NCBI RefSeq assembly: GCF_028583425.1
Contig: NC_072801.1
Span: 23,332,001 to 23,396,000, forward strand
DNA length: 64,000 nucleotides
Origin: Eublepharis macularius
Lineage: Eukaryota; Chordata; Lepidosauria; Squamata; Eublepharidae
Direction of reading: 5' to 3'
The notes under the pieces were generated by a model. It was not told the origin of the DNA and did not search any database. It saw nothing but the letters and a program-made list of their open reading frames with translations. The first letter of the stretch is position 1, and each line of letters opens with the position of its first letter. Position numbers and translations under genes: made by a program. Shown in pieces: positions 34,401 to 49,400 of this stretch.

Positions 34401-37400
34401 TCGTTTTCTTCACTAGGTGAAAATTTCTCTCTCTTCCCCCCCCCCACCCCCCTTGTTGCAGCTCATTCCAATTACTGTGGAAGCACGAATGTAAAAGAAA
34501 TTCTCAGGGAAGACCACCAGCTGGATGTGAATGGGGAATACTTTTGTAAGTGGGGCTTTGCTGAGTTTTTACTGATATGTTTAGAGTTCTGGATGTTGCA
34601 GTGATCATCTGTAACTCTGTGGAGTCTAAGGAAAACATCTCACATTGGTGTGCACATGCACCACAAACACACACTTTTAGGAGGTTCCAGTTTCCTCCTG
34701 AACCCCACCCTGAATCCTTCTGCCTTGTAAATTCAAATATGAATGTAACTTAGTCTGCAAATGTACACACGCAGCACTGTTTTGAGATAGTGAGATTACT
34801 TAAGAGTAAGTATGCTTAGGTTTGCACCTTATCACTGCCAGGGGCACCAGCCTTGCCTTCCCCCCACTGCTTTGCTGAATGCTCCCTGGCTTGATTAACT
34901 TATGGTGAAGCCTCCTTGGGATGGGAAAGCTGCTTCTGTGGTGCCTCACAGCGGCACTTGGTTAGAACCTTTATTTTTGTTGTTGTTGCCACTGCTGTCC
35001 CCAAATGTGCTTCCCTCACCACTGTGTGAAGGCATGTTCAGGGGGTAGTCCTTTTCTGCGACGTACCGGGTGTGCACGTCTCTGTCTTGTTGCAGATGTA
35101 AAGTGACAAAATGTATTTTGTATTAATTGATTGTTACCATAACCAACAGGTGATGACTGTAAGGGGAAGAGGCAGCTTGAGACACACACAGCAGCCCACA
35201 TGCACTCCTCATGGTCTAAAGGGGTTGCAAGAACCATTTGGCACATCCTTTCTTATACAGGTTGACATATACCTTTTTTTTTTTTGTATTTTAGTTTCTC
35301 TCTTTTTCTTCACTATCTCTGCATTGTTAATCACCCATACCTTTTTTTCTAAATTTAAGCTTCCTTGCAAAGTAGATTAGGCTGAAATCGTCTTAGGAGT
35401 CGCACCCCTTGAAGCGGCTTTGAAGCTGACCCCTCTCCCGTGGGAAGTTGGGAGGCGTGCAATCCTTCTTATGCATATGTCGTGCAAGTGTTAGGAAAAC
35501 AAATGACAGTGGCTTGTGACTATGCTAAACCAGATTCATGTACATGAGTCTTCCGGGAAAGTACTTCCAGTAGAACAGACATCTGTCTTAACAGTGAAAG
35601 ATTTACATCTACCTGTCCTTTTAAATTGAAATTAATCCACTAAAATTTTCCAAAAGATGCTGGTGCATTATTTGTTGACAGGGAACTTGAATGGATAATA
35701 CAGTGTGTGTGGGGGGGCGGCAACCATATGAATTAATGGCCTCCAAAACAGCTTATCATTAAACGCTTGCCCAGGTCTTGCAAACTAAAGGTCATGGTTT
35801 CCTTTCATTGAGTCCATCTCATGTAAGGTCTTCCTCTTCTCTGACCAGTTGCCAGGCTTTGCTTTCCAAGCTATTATAAATATAGCCTGAGAGAGTTCTC
35901 TGATGATGTAAATGGGGGAACCACTTCGGAAAAGCACTGGGCTGTAAAGGTATCAAAGCTGATGTTCTTGCCTTAAAGGTAATTGGGGCTTCCCATCAGA
36001 CATGCTAACAGCACATAGATGAAAAGCCTTGAATTTGGACGTGCACTTTTGATTCCCAAGCCCATTGGGTGCCCACAGCACCTCTTTTCCATGATTTTCT
36101 AATTAGGACAAATAGAAAACCATAGCATATTTCTGGTGACTGGTTATTATATTTAGAGATGTACACCTTTGAATGTAATGTGTGAGAGACATGCATTGTG
36201 GGTTTAAGAGTTTGTGTGATGCTGGGATGTTTATCAGAGGGCTGGGACTGCATCTGCAGCTCTCTGCCCCATGTACAATTATTTTTGAAAACTTATTATT
36301 AATGAAAACTTATTTTTGAAGCAAATATATCTGCTCTGATGGTTTGTTTTCTGAGGGCTTGGTTCTGCACTTGGCATGAGAAGGAGCTATTCTGTGGCCT
36401 CCATGTACTCAAGTCACTCTCCATTTGTAAAAAGTAACTTAATGTGAGGACAGCAGGAAGTTCAGGGAGATTCCTTCACATGAAATGATGCTTTGGGTGG
36501 AAGGCAGGGCAGGGGTTTGCCTGAGCTCCTCAGGAAGTGAAATAAAGCCTAAGCTTTAGAACTCTCCTTTGGCTAACTTTTTCTCACATTACGTCTCGAT
36601 ATTTCTATAACCTTGGGACATACTTTAAAAGCTTCCTTTAAATCCTTTGTTGTCAACCAGGTCCTGAGAAACAAACTTAAGATTGTCCTTAAGGAATATC
36701 AGGAAATTGTAAAGTGGTAATTACTTGGAGATGAGATGCTGGTTAGTGGTAGGATTCTAGTGGTATCAAAGTGTTCTCTCTAAATGCTTTTAAAAAAGGT
36801 TAACAAATCTCTGGACCACTCTGCCCTGTTGAATTAAGTTCTTTCTCTGTAATGTTTCCTCCTCTTTTCTCCCTTTGTTATGATGCCAGCTAGCGATTTT
36901 TTTTGTGTAATACTTTCAAAAGTGTATCTTATTGACTGCAAACACCGGTTCCCATGTTCTATGCCCATATTCATCTGTGTTGTCCCAGGTTACTTTTTGC
37001 TGCACACATTGCAAAGAACAGGAACAGCAGGATGGCTTGCCTCCAAGAAGGTTCTGTCACTCCTGTGGTTGGCTATTGTGTCTCCAGGTTACTATTGACT
37101 TTTTGTGTGTATGTGTGATGCTTTTTTTTTGTTTGGCATGCATGCATTTTCTTGCTTCTGAGGGCAGATTGGCATCTACGGTAGAGGGGACCCTCTGAGG
37201 AACATGATTGGATAGTTAGTTCTTAGGGCTGCTTCAGGTGTTACACATTTCCTGCACAGAAAGCGCTTCCTGCTAAGTGCCTTCAAGGCTCCAGCCAGGA
37301 GCACTAGGGGTCTGTGGCTCATTGTGACATCAGAATAGCTGATAAGAACAGGAGAAGGAAGGAAACTGCAGGTCATTGAGCCAACATTTAAAAAAAAATA

Positions 37401-40400
37401 TTTTTCCCTTCTTCCATGGAGGTCTGGTTGTTGCACATGAATCCTCTTCCATCTTTCATGCTCACTACAAACTTGTGAGAGGTAGGATAGGTTATTGTCC
37501 TGAGGCTGTCCAAAGAGCTTCATGAACCCAAATCTCCCCAATACAACCCTAACCACTGCACCATTTCTGGGAAGACTCCTCTTGGCTGAACAAAGAAAGT
37601 CAGGTGGTTTGGAGCAATCCTCAACCTTCAACTTTATTCTGTCTCATCTCACAGCCTGTTTGTTTACATTTTTTATAGTGCGCCTTCTCAGGGAGACTGA
37701 AGGGGGGATTGCATAGTGTAAGCCAATATAATCTGCAGCTGGGTCAATCAATAAACAATGCAATAGGTATTGGATAGCGGAAAATTTTGAAAACAAGCGG
37801 AAATCTGATACAGAGCTAAAACGATACTGAAACAAAAACATAAGCAAGCAGAAATCTGATACAGAACTAAACAATGCTGAAACAAAATAAAGACATTTAA
37901 ACATGATATGTTAAATGATGCAAAAATTACTTACTAGGAGCATACTTACAGCAATATACAGTACAGGTGGTACTGTGGTAAAGGGTTAGGGACTGTAAAC
38001 TATACAGTAGTATAGTTTACAGTCCCTAACCCTTTACCACAGCTTCTGGCCACCTCCCCCACCCCGCCCCTCTCCTGATGCTCGCTTATCCTGCTGGTCT
38101 GCTTCCCATCTCTTCTTACTAGTTAATCTTAATTGTGTGACTCAGCCCTGCCTTGCTGGGTCCCAAATGCCTAATCACTTCCCTAGGAAGAAAAATAAAC
38201 ATGAAAACAAGGGCATAGAATCAGTGCCATTTTTACACAGCTTGGAAGAGCTTGCCTTGTAGGAAATGCGTTTCTGTTTGGAGCGATCTTCAGATTTTTC
38301 TTTCATTAATTTTGCTTCCTCCTCCTTGTTTGCTTAATGCTTAAAATCTTGTGGGATGTGTTAGAATAACTAATAACATCGCATACATTATATAACTAGG
38401 CTGCTTCCAGTATTTGAGGGGCAGAATTGGCTAGTGGCGAAAGCAAGGGACTGCTCTCGGAGATTGGGAGGACTCACTCCCTATAATTCCATGTAAGCTT
38501 TGGGCGTCTTACTTTGTTCTCTCTCTGTCTTTCTCTGCTAGGGTTTCCATCAATACAATGAGTAATATATTGTGTATGCTGCTTTGAAGTGCGCGATTCT
38601 TTTACCATTGTCAAGACTTGAGTTGCTGCTTTTACTGTATTCCTCGCTGCATGACTTTAATGAATTAATCTTTTTTTTTTTTTTTTTGCATGCCAAGCCA
38701 GGTCACTAATAGAGCAGATAATGCAAAGATGTGGCAAGCTGTTTTTGAAAAAGCTGCATGTCTGTTATCATTTGCTGGCATCCATTCACAAATGTGTGTG
38801 TCATACAGCATTTCATTCTGTTCAATCTGCCCGTGAGCCAGTCGTTTTCAAACTTTGTTCCTGGGGAAGCTTGGCTTTTCCTCAGTTAAAAGATTGGGGG
38901 TGGCAGATGAGCTTTCTTCAAAGACTTGGCCCCCGTTGTGGGTTGTTCCCTGCAGTGTGCAGACACAGTATGTGTGCTAGCTGTGCCATGGAGCGCAGTT
39001 TGGGTTCACGCAAGTGAAAATGAAGTATAACAAACCCGGCAAGTTACCTTTGTGGATATTCCAGAATGTCCCTAAACGTCAGCTGAACCACAATGAGGTT
39101 CCTTTGCAGGAACGTTGAGGTGAAAAGGTTCCCCTTAGGGTCGAAAGCTTGAAACCGACTGTCTTAAGCAATTCTGTTACTGTTCCCAATTCATCCAGCA
39201 TGCCCATTCTGTTCTAGGGAGGGCCGCATCAGGAGTGTTCTGGTGGCTTGGGACTGGATGGTATCAGCTGGTGACCCTGATTTCCTTGCTGAATGTGTTT
39301 CTTCTGACCAGGTTTGTAAACACTTCTAATGGTATTTGATCCCTTGCACTAACAGCATGATTGCACATTGAATGGTTTATCTCAATTTCCTTATAGGGCA
39401 CTTGGCTTGAAAGCCATTTAGTGCCACTGACTAGAGTGTTATCCAAAGGGCCAATTGCAGATGACACTGCGGTAGTGTTGGCAAAGTGCAATAATAGAAT
39501 ATATAGAAGTGTGATGAAATGGGTGAGGGGGCAGATGGTGCCAGTAGTTGAACTTGAAAGCTAGTTAGATTTTGCTGTTGGCCAAAATGTGTAGCAGGTT
39601 TAAGTATGTACTTTTAGTGAGCAGACGTGCTTGTTTTTAATGCAGTTCCTGCATTTGTTTTCCAGATGCCTTCCAAAGATGTTCAGGTTGTTCTTGTTCC
39701 TCCTCCCACTGTTGCTGTTGCTAGGTAAGGGGAAAAGAACATACAGCCTGAGTTTGAAAAGCACCTCAGTAAAGATGACCTCTTACAGGAATGAAGATGT
39801 GCGGTTAAAACCGGCCCTTGTAATTCATGGCTTACCGAGTCACATGCAGCTCCTACAAGCTATGTCAGGGGGCTGGATTATCAGCTGCCTATGTTTGCTG
39901 GCTCTGGGAAGGTGTGGTGGGAAGGGTGAGGAAATTCAGTAAGGCGACCGTAATACATGCCTGGTTGATGTGCATTTTTATGTGGATTATATGTTTGCGC
40001 TGCAGATTTCTCATTGACTGGCAGTAAGCCATGCCCCTGAGCTTATATGTGCATGATCTAACATTCTGTACTTTTTAAAGGCTTTCATTTCTCTACAGTC
40101 TGAGTCTGTGGCTTAAACATATTTGGATAGTAGATATGCCAAAACAGCCTCCCAAGTTTGATTATATATTTGAAAATGGCAGAGCCTTCCAAAAAAGATA
40201 TGACTTAATTATGTTTGACATAATTTGCTGTATCTGAGTCACAGAAAGTTTCTTTAGTGATACCTAATCCAAATTTTCAGACAAAAGTTTTGAACTAGTC
40301 AGATCATGAGAAATTTATATAGTTGTCTTGCTCACTTTGGCAGGCCAGAGATTAAGATCAAAATTCTTCCAGCAACCATGCATCTCATTCACAGGGAACC

Positions 40401-43400
40401 ATCTAATCTGAATGTAACTGGGAAATTTTAGCCATTATTATGACTAATTACTTCACTATTTTAAAATGCCATCATTGCATGTTGATGCTGTTCCCTGTGC
40501 TGCAAATATGTTCTTTTATTGCAATGAATGTTGGTTGCAAACAGAGAAGACATTCATAACATGACTAGTAGGCTGCACCCTTCCAGTGTTATGTAGGTTG
40601 GCATTAAAACATGCACAGGCCACACACACAAAAAAATAGGCCAGAGAAGCTGAAAATACTACAACCGGAATAAATGTTCTGACAGAATCCATATTTACTT
40701 GGCTTTATATAGCCCACCTCCAGTGCCCAAGAATTTTGATATGTGTCAGCTGCTAGTGGGCTGTGCAGACAGAGACAGCGGTAAGAGTGAGGTTAAATTG
40801 GCTGGAGTCCCAGTATTCTATGACAAAAGGAGAGCACAACGGTCTTCATTAAAGGCTGGCAAATATCCTTTTGTAGGTTAGTCTAAAGGTCACTTTGTTA
40901 GGCACATGCAGTCTTGTAAAAAATGTGTGTCTCCAGATAGGGTCCACTGGTAGTGAACCCTCACAGCTGGAAAAGGGGACATGGTAATAGTATCCACAGA
41001 AGCACGTAAGTAGCTTCTGTTCTGGAGCTTTGCAGTAGTGGAACATTGTTAATTCAGGGAATGGAGGAATGCCCACTGGTTACAGTTTCAGCTCAGATGT
41101 GTCATTTGTTAGGTTCTTCATGAATGTTTTTTGTTGAACTTCAGTTTTTTAAACGATCCATAATTAAAGGTGAGAGTTCTTTTGGCAAGATCATTTCCGC
41201 CCCCATGCTCCTTTTTGATATTCTCACTTCAGGTTTATGGCATTGTGGCTCTGAAGGCTTCCTTTCCTTACTGCCAGCTTTCAATTGGACGAGGATACAT
41301 AAAGCTCACTGGTGGGAATACTCTGAACAGGTCTTTGAACCGCTGCCGGATCTCCCTCGTGCTGTTCCATCTCCTGATGTAAGTGGATTTTCTGCATATC
41401 TTCACACAGACAGGGAAGTCAAAGGACTCAGTCCTGTGGCCCTCTTCTTTGAGATGGCAGTTCCAGCTGTTGTTTGATGACCCTTCTAGATCTTTTATCC
41501 TAACCATATTTATTACCGTTAGTATACTGGAACTTAAAAGAACACTTATTTTCACCAGGAAGCTTATAGTCTAAATTTTAGTATCTCCCTTTGTCTGTAG
41601 GCTATTGATGGTCTGCCTAAATCAGTGTATGCAATATGGAGCACACCAGCTGCTATGCTCTACAGTTTCAGTTTTTGGCATCCAGAGCAGATGCTGATTC
41701 GCTCTAAATTATGCAAATGTTACAGCTTTTAATAAGAAAACAGTGCAATTTTGAGGTGGTCAAGTTTGAAAGGAGATGTGAACTGTAGCATCTTGGTTCT
41801 GGAATACAGCATGTCACATAATGATCATTTGGAGCACAGAATTTACTCAAAATAAGCCATGGAAGATCAGTCCTGCTTGCATATATTGTGAAAATGTTCT
41901 TAGTCTCTATGCTGTATACTGAACTTGCTGTTTGTGGGTTTCTTAAAGGAATCTCTTTTAAAATGCCCTCATCTTTGGGTGATTTATAGCATTTAGTGGT
42001 AGGTGGTAAAAAGAGGCTCTTGGTATGGGCATGGCCTATAAAGATGGCTCAAGAGTCTGGTGGCCCTTTAGACTGGCCAAAACTTATGCTGGAATAAATT
42101 TGACAAATCAGAGTGCTCGTCATCAAATGCAACTATTACTTTCACAATGCTTGAATATTTTCCAGAATGCTTCTGCAGCTTGCTTTTATTTAAATGCAAT
42201 CACTGGAAGTCTCTAGGTCCTGTGTCAGTAGGAAGATTCTCTGTAGACACGTGAGGTTCCCAATTAACCAGGACATAAGCATGCTCTTTAAGCTAGGTTC
42301 AGAAGGATTTTCTGGTACCTGCTCCTTAGGAATAATGGTATTAAATCTCAGCCTTTTTGCATTTTTTCAAAATGCTAGGAACCTCTGAATTCCTTTGACT
42401 TAAATCGCATGAGTGAGCTGGAGAAGCAAATGGCCTTCATGTCTGAGAAATGGCATCGTCACGATGAGGAATACAGTAAAATGCTCCTCCTGCTTCAGAC
42501 ATTTCAGGATCAGGTTGTTCAGCTGAATGACAAAAGCAAAACATTGACACTAATAAAAACTGTTGTGGATCAGCATCTTAAAGAAATGAAATTCTATGAA
42601 ACGGCACATCTAACGGTAAATGTTTGGAACTGTTGCTTTTCTCTGGGGAGTTTAATGTAATCATATACTTGGCATTAAAATAGTAAAAGCCTTGTGGTAT
42701 GGTTGGAAAGGGAAATTTGTGTGGGTGGAGTGAAAGCATTTTCTGCTTGCAGTGGGAAGGCTAATAGTCTTGGCAGATGATGTTTTAGTTGTTTGTAATG
42801 GAAGCACTCCATCATCAGTCCATTAGACTTAATACACTAATGTGAACAGAAGATAGTAGTATAAAGCTGCATTTCTAAATACGGAGGGTGCACATGGCAC
42901 ACCAACATAGTTTTCCATAACAATTAGCTTGGGGCTAATTTTTTTGTGGTGGTTTTGCTCCTGTTCTAAAACAGAGGTCCATCCCCTTCCGGGTGCCCAG
43001 GGAGGCTTTTAAACATCTCGTGAAAAGCAGCCAGATGCTTGTGACACCTGGGTAGGGTTCTCGGTTAAGAGACAAAAGGCAAAACCCCTGTGGTTCCTGC
43101 CAATGTTTGCCAAAATGGACACAGATGGATTGTGTTTAAGGAACAGAAAGGACCCCCAAGGATGGATTTTGAAGTAATACTGTTCAACTTTGCTGCAGTC
43201 ATACCAAAAAGTCTTGTCTAGTTAAGAATGGCTTCAGTATGTACAGGAGGGGAGAGAATCTGGAGTTGCATTTTAAAATTGGTGAGGTATTTAAATACAG
43301 AAAAAGCCAAGAAATTCTCATTGTCTTGTTTTTCTTTTAAAGCCTGATTTTTTGGCCTTGCACCGGGAACACGAGGGGCGCATTGTGGCTTTAGAGGATC

Positions 43401-46400
43401 TCCTTGCAAAGCTCTCTGAAAAATCTAATGTAAGTACAGCTGCAGTTCTCAACGCACTTAATCTGAAATGAACTTTAATGAAATTCATGGTAAGTGTGCC
43501 AGTTGGAGTGGTAAGTGTGCCATGTGGAGAAGAGGAGGCGAATATTCTTCCACTTGGCATTTTTCAATCAGTGTTCCAGGAAACCCCCAGGGATCTGAGG
43601 GATTCCACAGGGAGAAATGGGTAAGACAGATTTTCCATCTCTGTCCATCTTCTCCTCTAATGCATAGTCACGAGATTGCATTTGATGCAGTGCAGGGCAT
43701 GCACAGACACAGTTCATGAGGCATGATGGGGTGGCTTCAAAGCCAAGCCAGTACCCTGACGCTCCACACATAACACAACTTGGGAATCTTCTACAAAGTG
43801 CACAGATTCTCGAACAGGTACTTGAGGATTTCTTAGCAGACAAGACATTCTGGAACACTGGAAAAGTTGAGTGTGTATGTGTGTGTGTTTTATCATTCTC
43901 TTTGGAAGAAAGGGAGCAGTTGTGACATAACACCTTCAGTGCTGCACTTGTGAAACTGAGGATCAAATCCTTTCTTAGTTAAAAATTTCATCAAGTGGCC
44001 TCAGGGATAAACTAACCAGCCCCACAGAGCTGTGCTGTGAGAATAAAAAGTGTCTCTCAATTGCATAGAAGAAGGGTGAGGAAGAAATGTCACCTGTGCC
44101 AGTTTGTAAGTTTGTAAAGCCAGAACTGCTTTTCCAAAGTTTTTTTTAAAAATTAATACGTTCTGAAAACCATGCCAAGTTTCAACATTTTTCTAATGCA
44201 TTAGATACAAAAGTGAAGTGGATTTGCTTAATCAGGTTTCCTTCTCAATAAGCAACAGGCAAAAAGGAAGAGGCTCAGGTGGAAATAAGATTAGAAACTC
44301 CAAGTGTCAGTTGCATAATAAGAGTCTTACATGGAACTCCATATGTCCAGAGGAAGTGTTCTACCTGTCTTTGCTATGAAATACCTCCTTCCCCCTTGGC
44401 CATATGTTTAGTTAATTGCCCTCTGACAGGGATTGGATTATAGTAACAGCCACCTTAGAGAAGTTTAAGAAGGATTTTTCCCAGTCACGCTCAGCTCCCA
44501 GTTGGAATCCATCTCCTGCCATGCAGAGAGAGAGAGAGAGAAAATTAAGACTCCGGTCAGGAACTGAATGGTGCCCTTGTGGGACACTGAGGCTCTTCCA
44601 CTTCATTGGCAAGTCCGAATTTCTTTTGCTCTGGAATCCATTCTTCACAGTTCCCCTTTTCTAATTCAGATATTTAAAATGGTGTGTGGTTTTTAATAGT
44701 AGTAATAACAGTTTTATTTTTCAGGGCATCCAAAAGGAACTTGAACTAACAAAAGCAAGAACAGCAAGGTATTGTCTTAAGCCAAGAGATCGAGCTGTGA
44801 ACTTTGCCATGAAACTGCCAAACCCCCTAGTGGTCAAAAATGTCCTATAAACTGATGGAAGCCGCTCTCCTTGACACATACCCGTTTGGTAAAATGTGCA
44901 CAAACTTAAGTTTGTTGGTAGAATTCACAGGTGTGCCTTTCTCCTGTCCCCTTCCTTTTTGCACAAAAAAAGAGGAATTTCAATTAGAAGTTAGCTAATG
45001 AAGGCAGGTTAGTCAGAGCTAGTCCCCCCAAATCAGGATTCTAAACCAGGTTTATTTCAACAAATTAAATTCATTCACTTTTTAACTGAATCTCTGTTAA
45101 GTTTGCAGTCTGTGTGCAGCCCTTGAGATAGGGAGTTCGTTTTAAAATACTTAAGTATTTACCAGTGTCATTGCTCTGTGCATTGCAGAAAGATCCCAGA
45201 CTTCCATATAGCATCTTTGAGCAAACTTCTCCAATGTCAATGACACAAAATGAGAAGTTAGTGTTTGGTGACAATGTTTCTGTTTGTTGAAAAGAATATT
45301 CTCAGATAATGTATTTTCAAGGTCTTTGCCAAACTCAGTTTGTGATTGCTTATCTAGTTTGCTGCCATTTGCCTTGGAAATATGTAATCAAGGAAAATCA
45401 ACATTTCTTCCTCAATCACACATCTGTGTTAAAGTACAATTTAACATCCTTTCATAGCTACATATAATAGCAATCAGTACTTTGGTAACTACATTCACTA
45501 GAAAAGATAATAATGTTAGGAAAAGTTGAAGACAGTAGGAAAATAGGAAGAGATGGATTGACTCATGAGATGGATTGACTCAATAAAGGAAGCCACGTCC
45601 ACCAGTTTGCAAGATCTGAGCCAGTCTGTTAACAATAGGACGTTTTGGAGGTCTTTCATTCATAGAATTGCCTTAAGACAGAAGTAACCAGACAGCATAT
45701 AACATACACACAATACCAGCAAATCACACCTACAGGAATGAATTCTAGAAAAAACTTCTTAATATAATCTTTTCTTCCATCTCCTCTTCCAAATCTTGTG
45801 CAAAGGGGAAATACTAATTTATAATTGCAATGAGATACATAGTTTCCCTTTCATAGACAAGACTGCACATCTTTGCATAGATCTTTGCCTGATCATATGC
45901 AGAAGAGGACCCCAAAATGGTGATGGTGGAAATGTGTCACCTGCATGCTATGGAGATCATCCATAGCAATCCTTCATCTGTACAGCTAATAATTCACTAG
46001 ATTAGTTCAGGAATGGTTTCACAGCTTCATAATCCAGTCAATATCAGAAGGCCGTTCAAAATGCAAAACTTCTGTTGTACTTTATTAGAATGATGAATAA
46101 AGGAAATTGACCATTACTGGATCTGCATGTCTGACTTTTGAACAGCACTTACTCGTTTCCCTTGTTTGTGTTATCAGTGATGCTGATGAGCAAAGCCATC
46201 TTCTCTTATCCAAGATCAAACATCTAGAACTTGAGCTGGCTCACATGAAATCGGAGCTGCTAAATTCTCAGAGCTTGAAAGAGGGCTGTGAGACAATGGA
46301 GACCCTTCGTGAGAAGGTAAGCACAGAAGAAGGGGGAGGACTTCTTATCGATCAAAAGGTATCCCCTGCATTTGTGAACCTTTTCTGGCGGCATTTTGCA

Positions 46401-49400
46401 TTCACGGTTTGATTTGCTGACTTTTATCGGACATGTACATGCAACAATTAACTGCATATCTGCAGCTTGCTCATGAGATATGAATGAGGTGGACCATCAG
46501 TGTGCTTGTAGAGAGGACTATATGGATCAAGGCCCCTCACCTGCTGGTGCTGAACACAGCCTCTCTAACAAGCAGAAAGGAGGACAGCCTGACCTTGTGA
46601 AACGTTTTGGGCTGAGAGCTCTGTTTTCAATGAAGCCCTGGCTCTCCAGCACCACCACCCCCTCCAGGTTTGTCTTTCAGGATGTACTCACAATCCACTA
46701 GTAAATCCAGACTCAGCTTGAGACAGAAAAATATTTTTATTACTTCCAAAGATTGCTTACAAACATTTAAGACACTCGACCAAGAATCAGGCAATAGGCA
46801 TAAAACAAATAACCTAGCCGTTGCTTACTAAAACTTTAACTATCAAAAACTTAGAAGGCTGACTAACTAAAGCTTTACTGATTGACCTGCAAAGAATATT
46901 TATCTCATCCAGCTGGTAGCGTGTGGGTCTTCTCCGAACCAAGATGATACAATATAACAACTTGTTGAGGTGAAGAAAAGAAAAAAAGGAAGTCCCAAAC
47001 ATACCGAAAAGCCAACTTTTCTAGCCCTTAGTTAACCACTAAGCGACTCAGGAGCTGATCAAGACCTAACAACTAATTGGCATTATGTGAGAACATACAA
47101 GAAGGATGAGTTAATTAAAAAAATGAAGGTCATTCACTTAGGACTCAGAAAGTGTTTGCAGGTATTATCAGTCAGCAAGACTAGGTGCCTAAGTCTGCCA
47201 GGACTTAGCAGACTGAACAAAACTAAATTTGGGCATTTCAGCTGGCACCCCAGGTCTCAAGCTGACCTTCCATACAAGGACCAGCAGTTAAAAAGTTCAG
47301 CTTTATAGTGTCTGAGTTTAATTTTTTACCTCCATCGTTCCTCATTTGGAGGGCTACATGGGACCCCAGATTCTAGGATTGGAGTGCAGAAAGCATCTTA
47401 GCCTCGACAAAGAATCTTATACTAGCCTTGTGGAATAATTAGGTCTCCTTTGAACAGCTGACATAAATTGCTTTTGATTCATCGTATTTAACACCACATA
47501 AATTAAATAAGAAATATTACACAAAGCAGTATGCATATTGGAGAAGCGGAGAAAAGAAGGCAGATCTTATGTTTTGGCATTTTCCATTGGTGAAAATATT
47601 TGGGGATTTTCATAGAAATGTATTGCATTATAGGACTTATTATTGCTTTAGATCCCAAAGTAGCATTATTGGGACTAGTTAATACATACAGTCTAAAAGT
47701 TTGTATAAGGATGGTTCTCAACAGCTGCAAAACTGCTACTAGCAAAATCTTACAATTAAATTGTGGATACAAAAGTAAGTTTTATTATATGGTGGAGCTC
47801 AGGCACTGTGGCTTATCTATGACCATGATGAGATTGTGTCAGAGGTGAGATTTGATCTGGGGACTACCAGAGCACAAATCTCTGTTACACAAGCTCCCTT
47901 ATAGGTTAGTCAGAAATGCTTAGCAAATGTTTGTTTGCAACTTGTGGAGAAACAGGCCAGACCCACCATATACTGTCATTGCCTGCTTTGCCCAGGTTGT
48001 AGATTTAGGTAGAGTGTTTCACTGACACACCTTACCACCTACCTCTACTTTTTCTTTTTTTGGGGGGGGGTGCTTTTCTTTAAACTGAACCTCTGAATAT
48101 GTAGTCACAGCACAACTAAAGTTTTCTGTTAAAGTTTCAGTTAAAGGATATATCATTTATTGATTTATTATTGAATGTATTACATTTATTAAGTATTCAA
48201 ACCTGTTTCAGTAACATGAAAAAATGCGCTTTTGATTCTAACCCCTTTGGCATGGGGAATTCTGCATTTCAGCGGGGAGAAGAATTAAACCTAAAGCGTG
48301 CCGGCAGTTCTCCCACCCCTCAGCTCATGAAGCAGCAAGTTTATTTAGATCCTGGAGTCAGCTAAAACTAATTTCCAGAGGCCCTTAAACTTTATCTAGG
48401 CCTTGAGAGTATAAAACTCAGTTAACTAAACACAAAGAGCAGCTTCTCGCAAAGGAAACTGAACATCCATCCATTGTGCTGTTTAAGTGAGAACAAAAAC
48501 TGGTGAGGTGATGCTGTCTTCTGCATTTCAGCCAGCAACTTGAAATTCGGTAATCCTGTTTGTACATCCACCGACAAGTCAGTTAGCATGGCTTGGACTC
48601 TGCACTGCTACTCTATGTGAAGATCTATTCTAGCAATGTGTCAGATGCTAGCAGAACAGAAAACTAAAGATATATTCGGGAACTGTTCTTTAAATATTAG
48701 AAGTGATTCGGTGCTCGTAAGACAACTCGGCATGTGATGTTTTGTTTCTAGGTAGATTCCCAAATTAAAGAATCGGTCAAATTTGTGCTCTTTGGTAATC
48801 GACAAGGGGACTTGCCAGAATCGCTGCTTCAGTGGCTAACATCTCGATTTGTGAGCAAGAGCGACTTGCAGGTTTTGCTTCGAGACTTGGAGTTGAGCAT
48901 CCTGAAGAACATAACCCTTCACATGTCTGCCACAAACACCAGACCATCTTCAGAAGTGGTAACAAGCATTGTAAATGAGGCTGGGATTTCAGGCATCACA
49001 GAAGCGGTATGCAAGTTAAGAAAACTTTTCTCTCAGTGGAGTTAAGGGGGTTTAATTTTGCAACACCATTTTCAGGAGAGTGAGCATAATACTTAATGCT
49101 GAAATGCATCTAAACATAAGACACTGGTTGCGTGTGCAAACTGCTTCCATAAAAAGCCACGTTCTAATGGCCAAGATGCCTGCTAAGATGTTCCCAAGCA
49201 TGCGTTTATTGGTATGGTCAAGGTTCGGGTGACAGTGTGGAGAAGGCATGGCTCCATATGTGAGAGGTGCCTTAGGAACAGTGGTGCGGCTATAACTGCA
49301 GCTACAGTCATTATCTAAATGCATTGCACTGTAGACCACCTGGCACTTTTGTTCCCTACTGCTGAACTGTAGCGTTTACAACAGTTCTGAAGCCTCAAAC

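Noticed and set aside
37176-37631. 151-codon minus-strand open frame
   Set aside because: It runs through a MIR-like SINE (37440-37570) and intron sequence next to a SUN1 exon, and has no recognisable domain.
43568-43966. 132-codon minus-strand open frame beside a SUN1 exon
   Set aside because: It contains a (CA)n-encoded HTHTH run and lacks any recognised domain.
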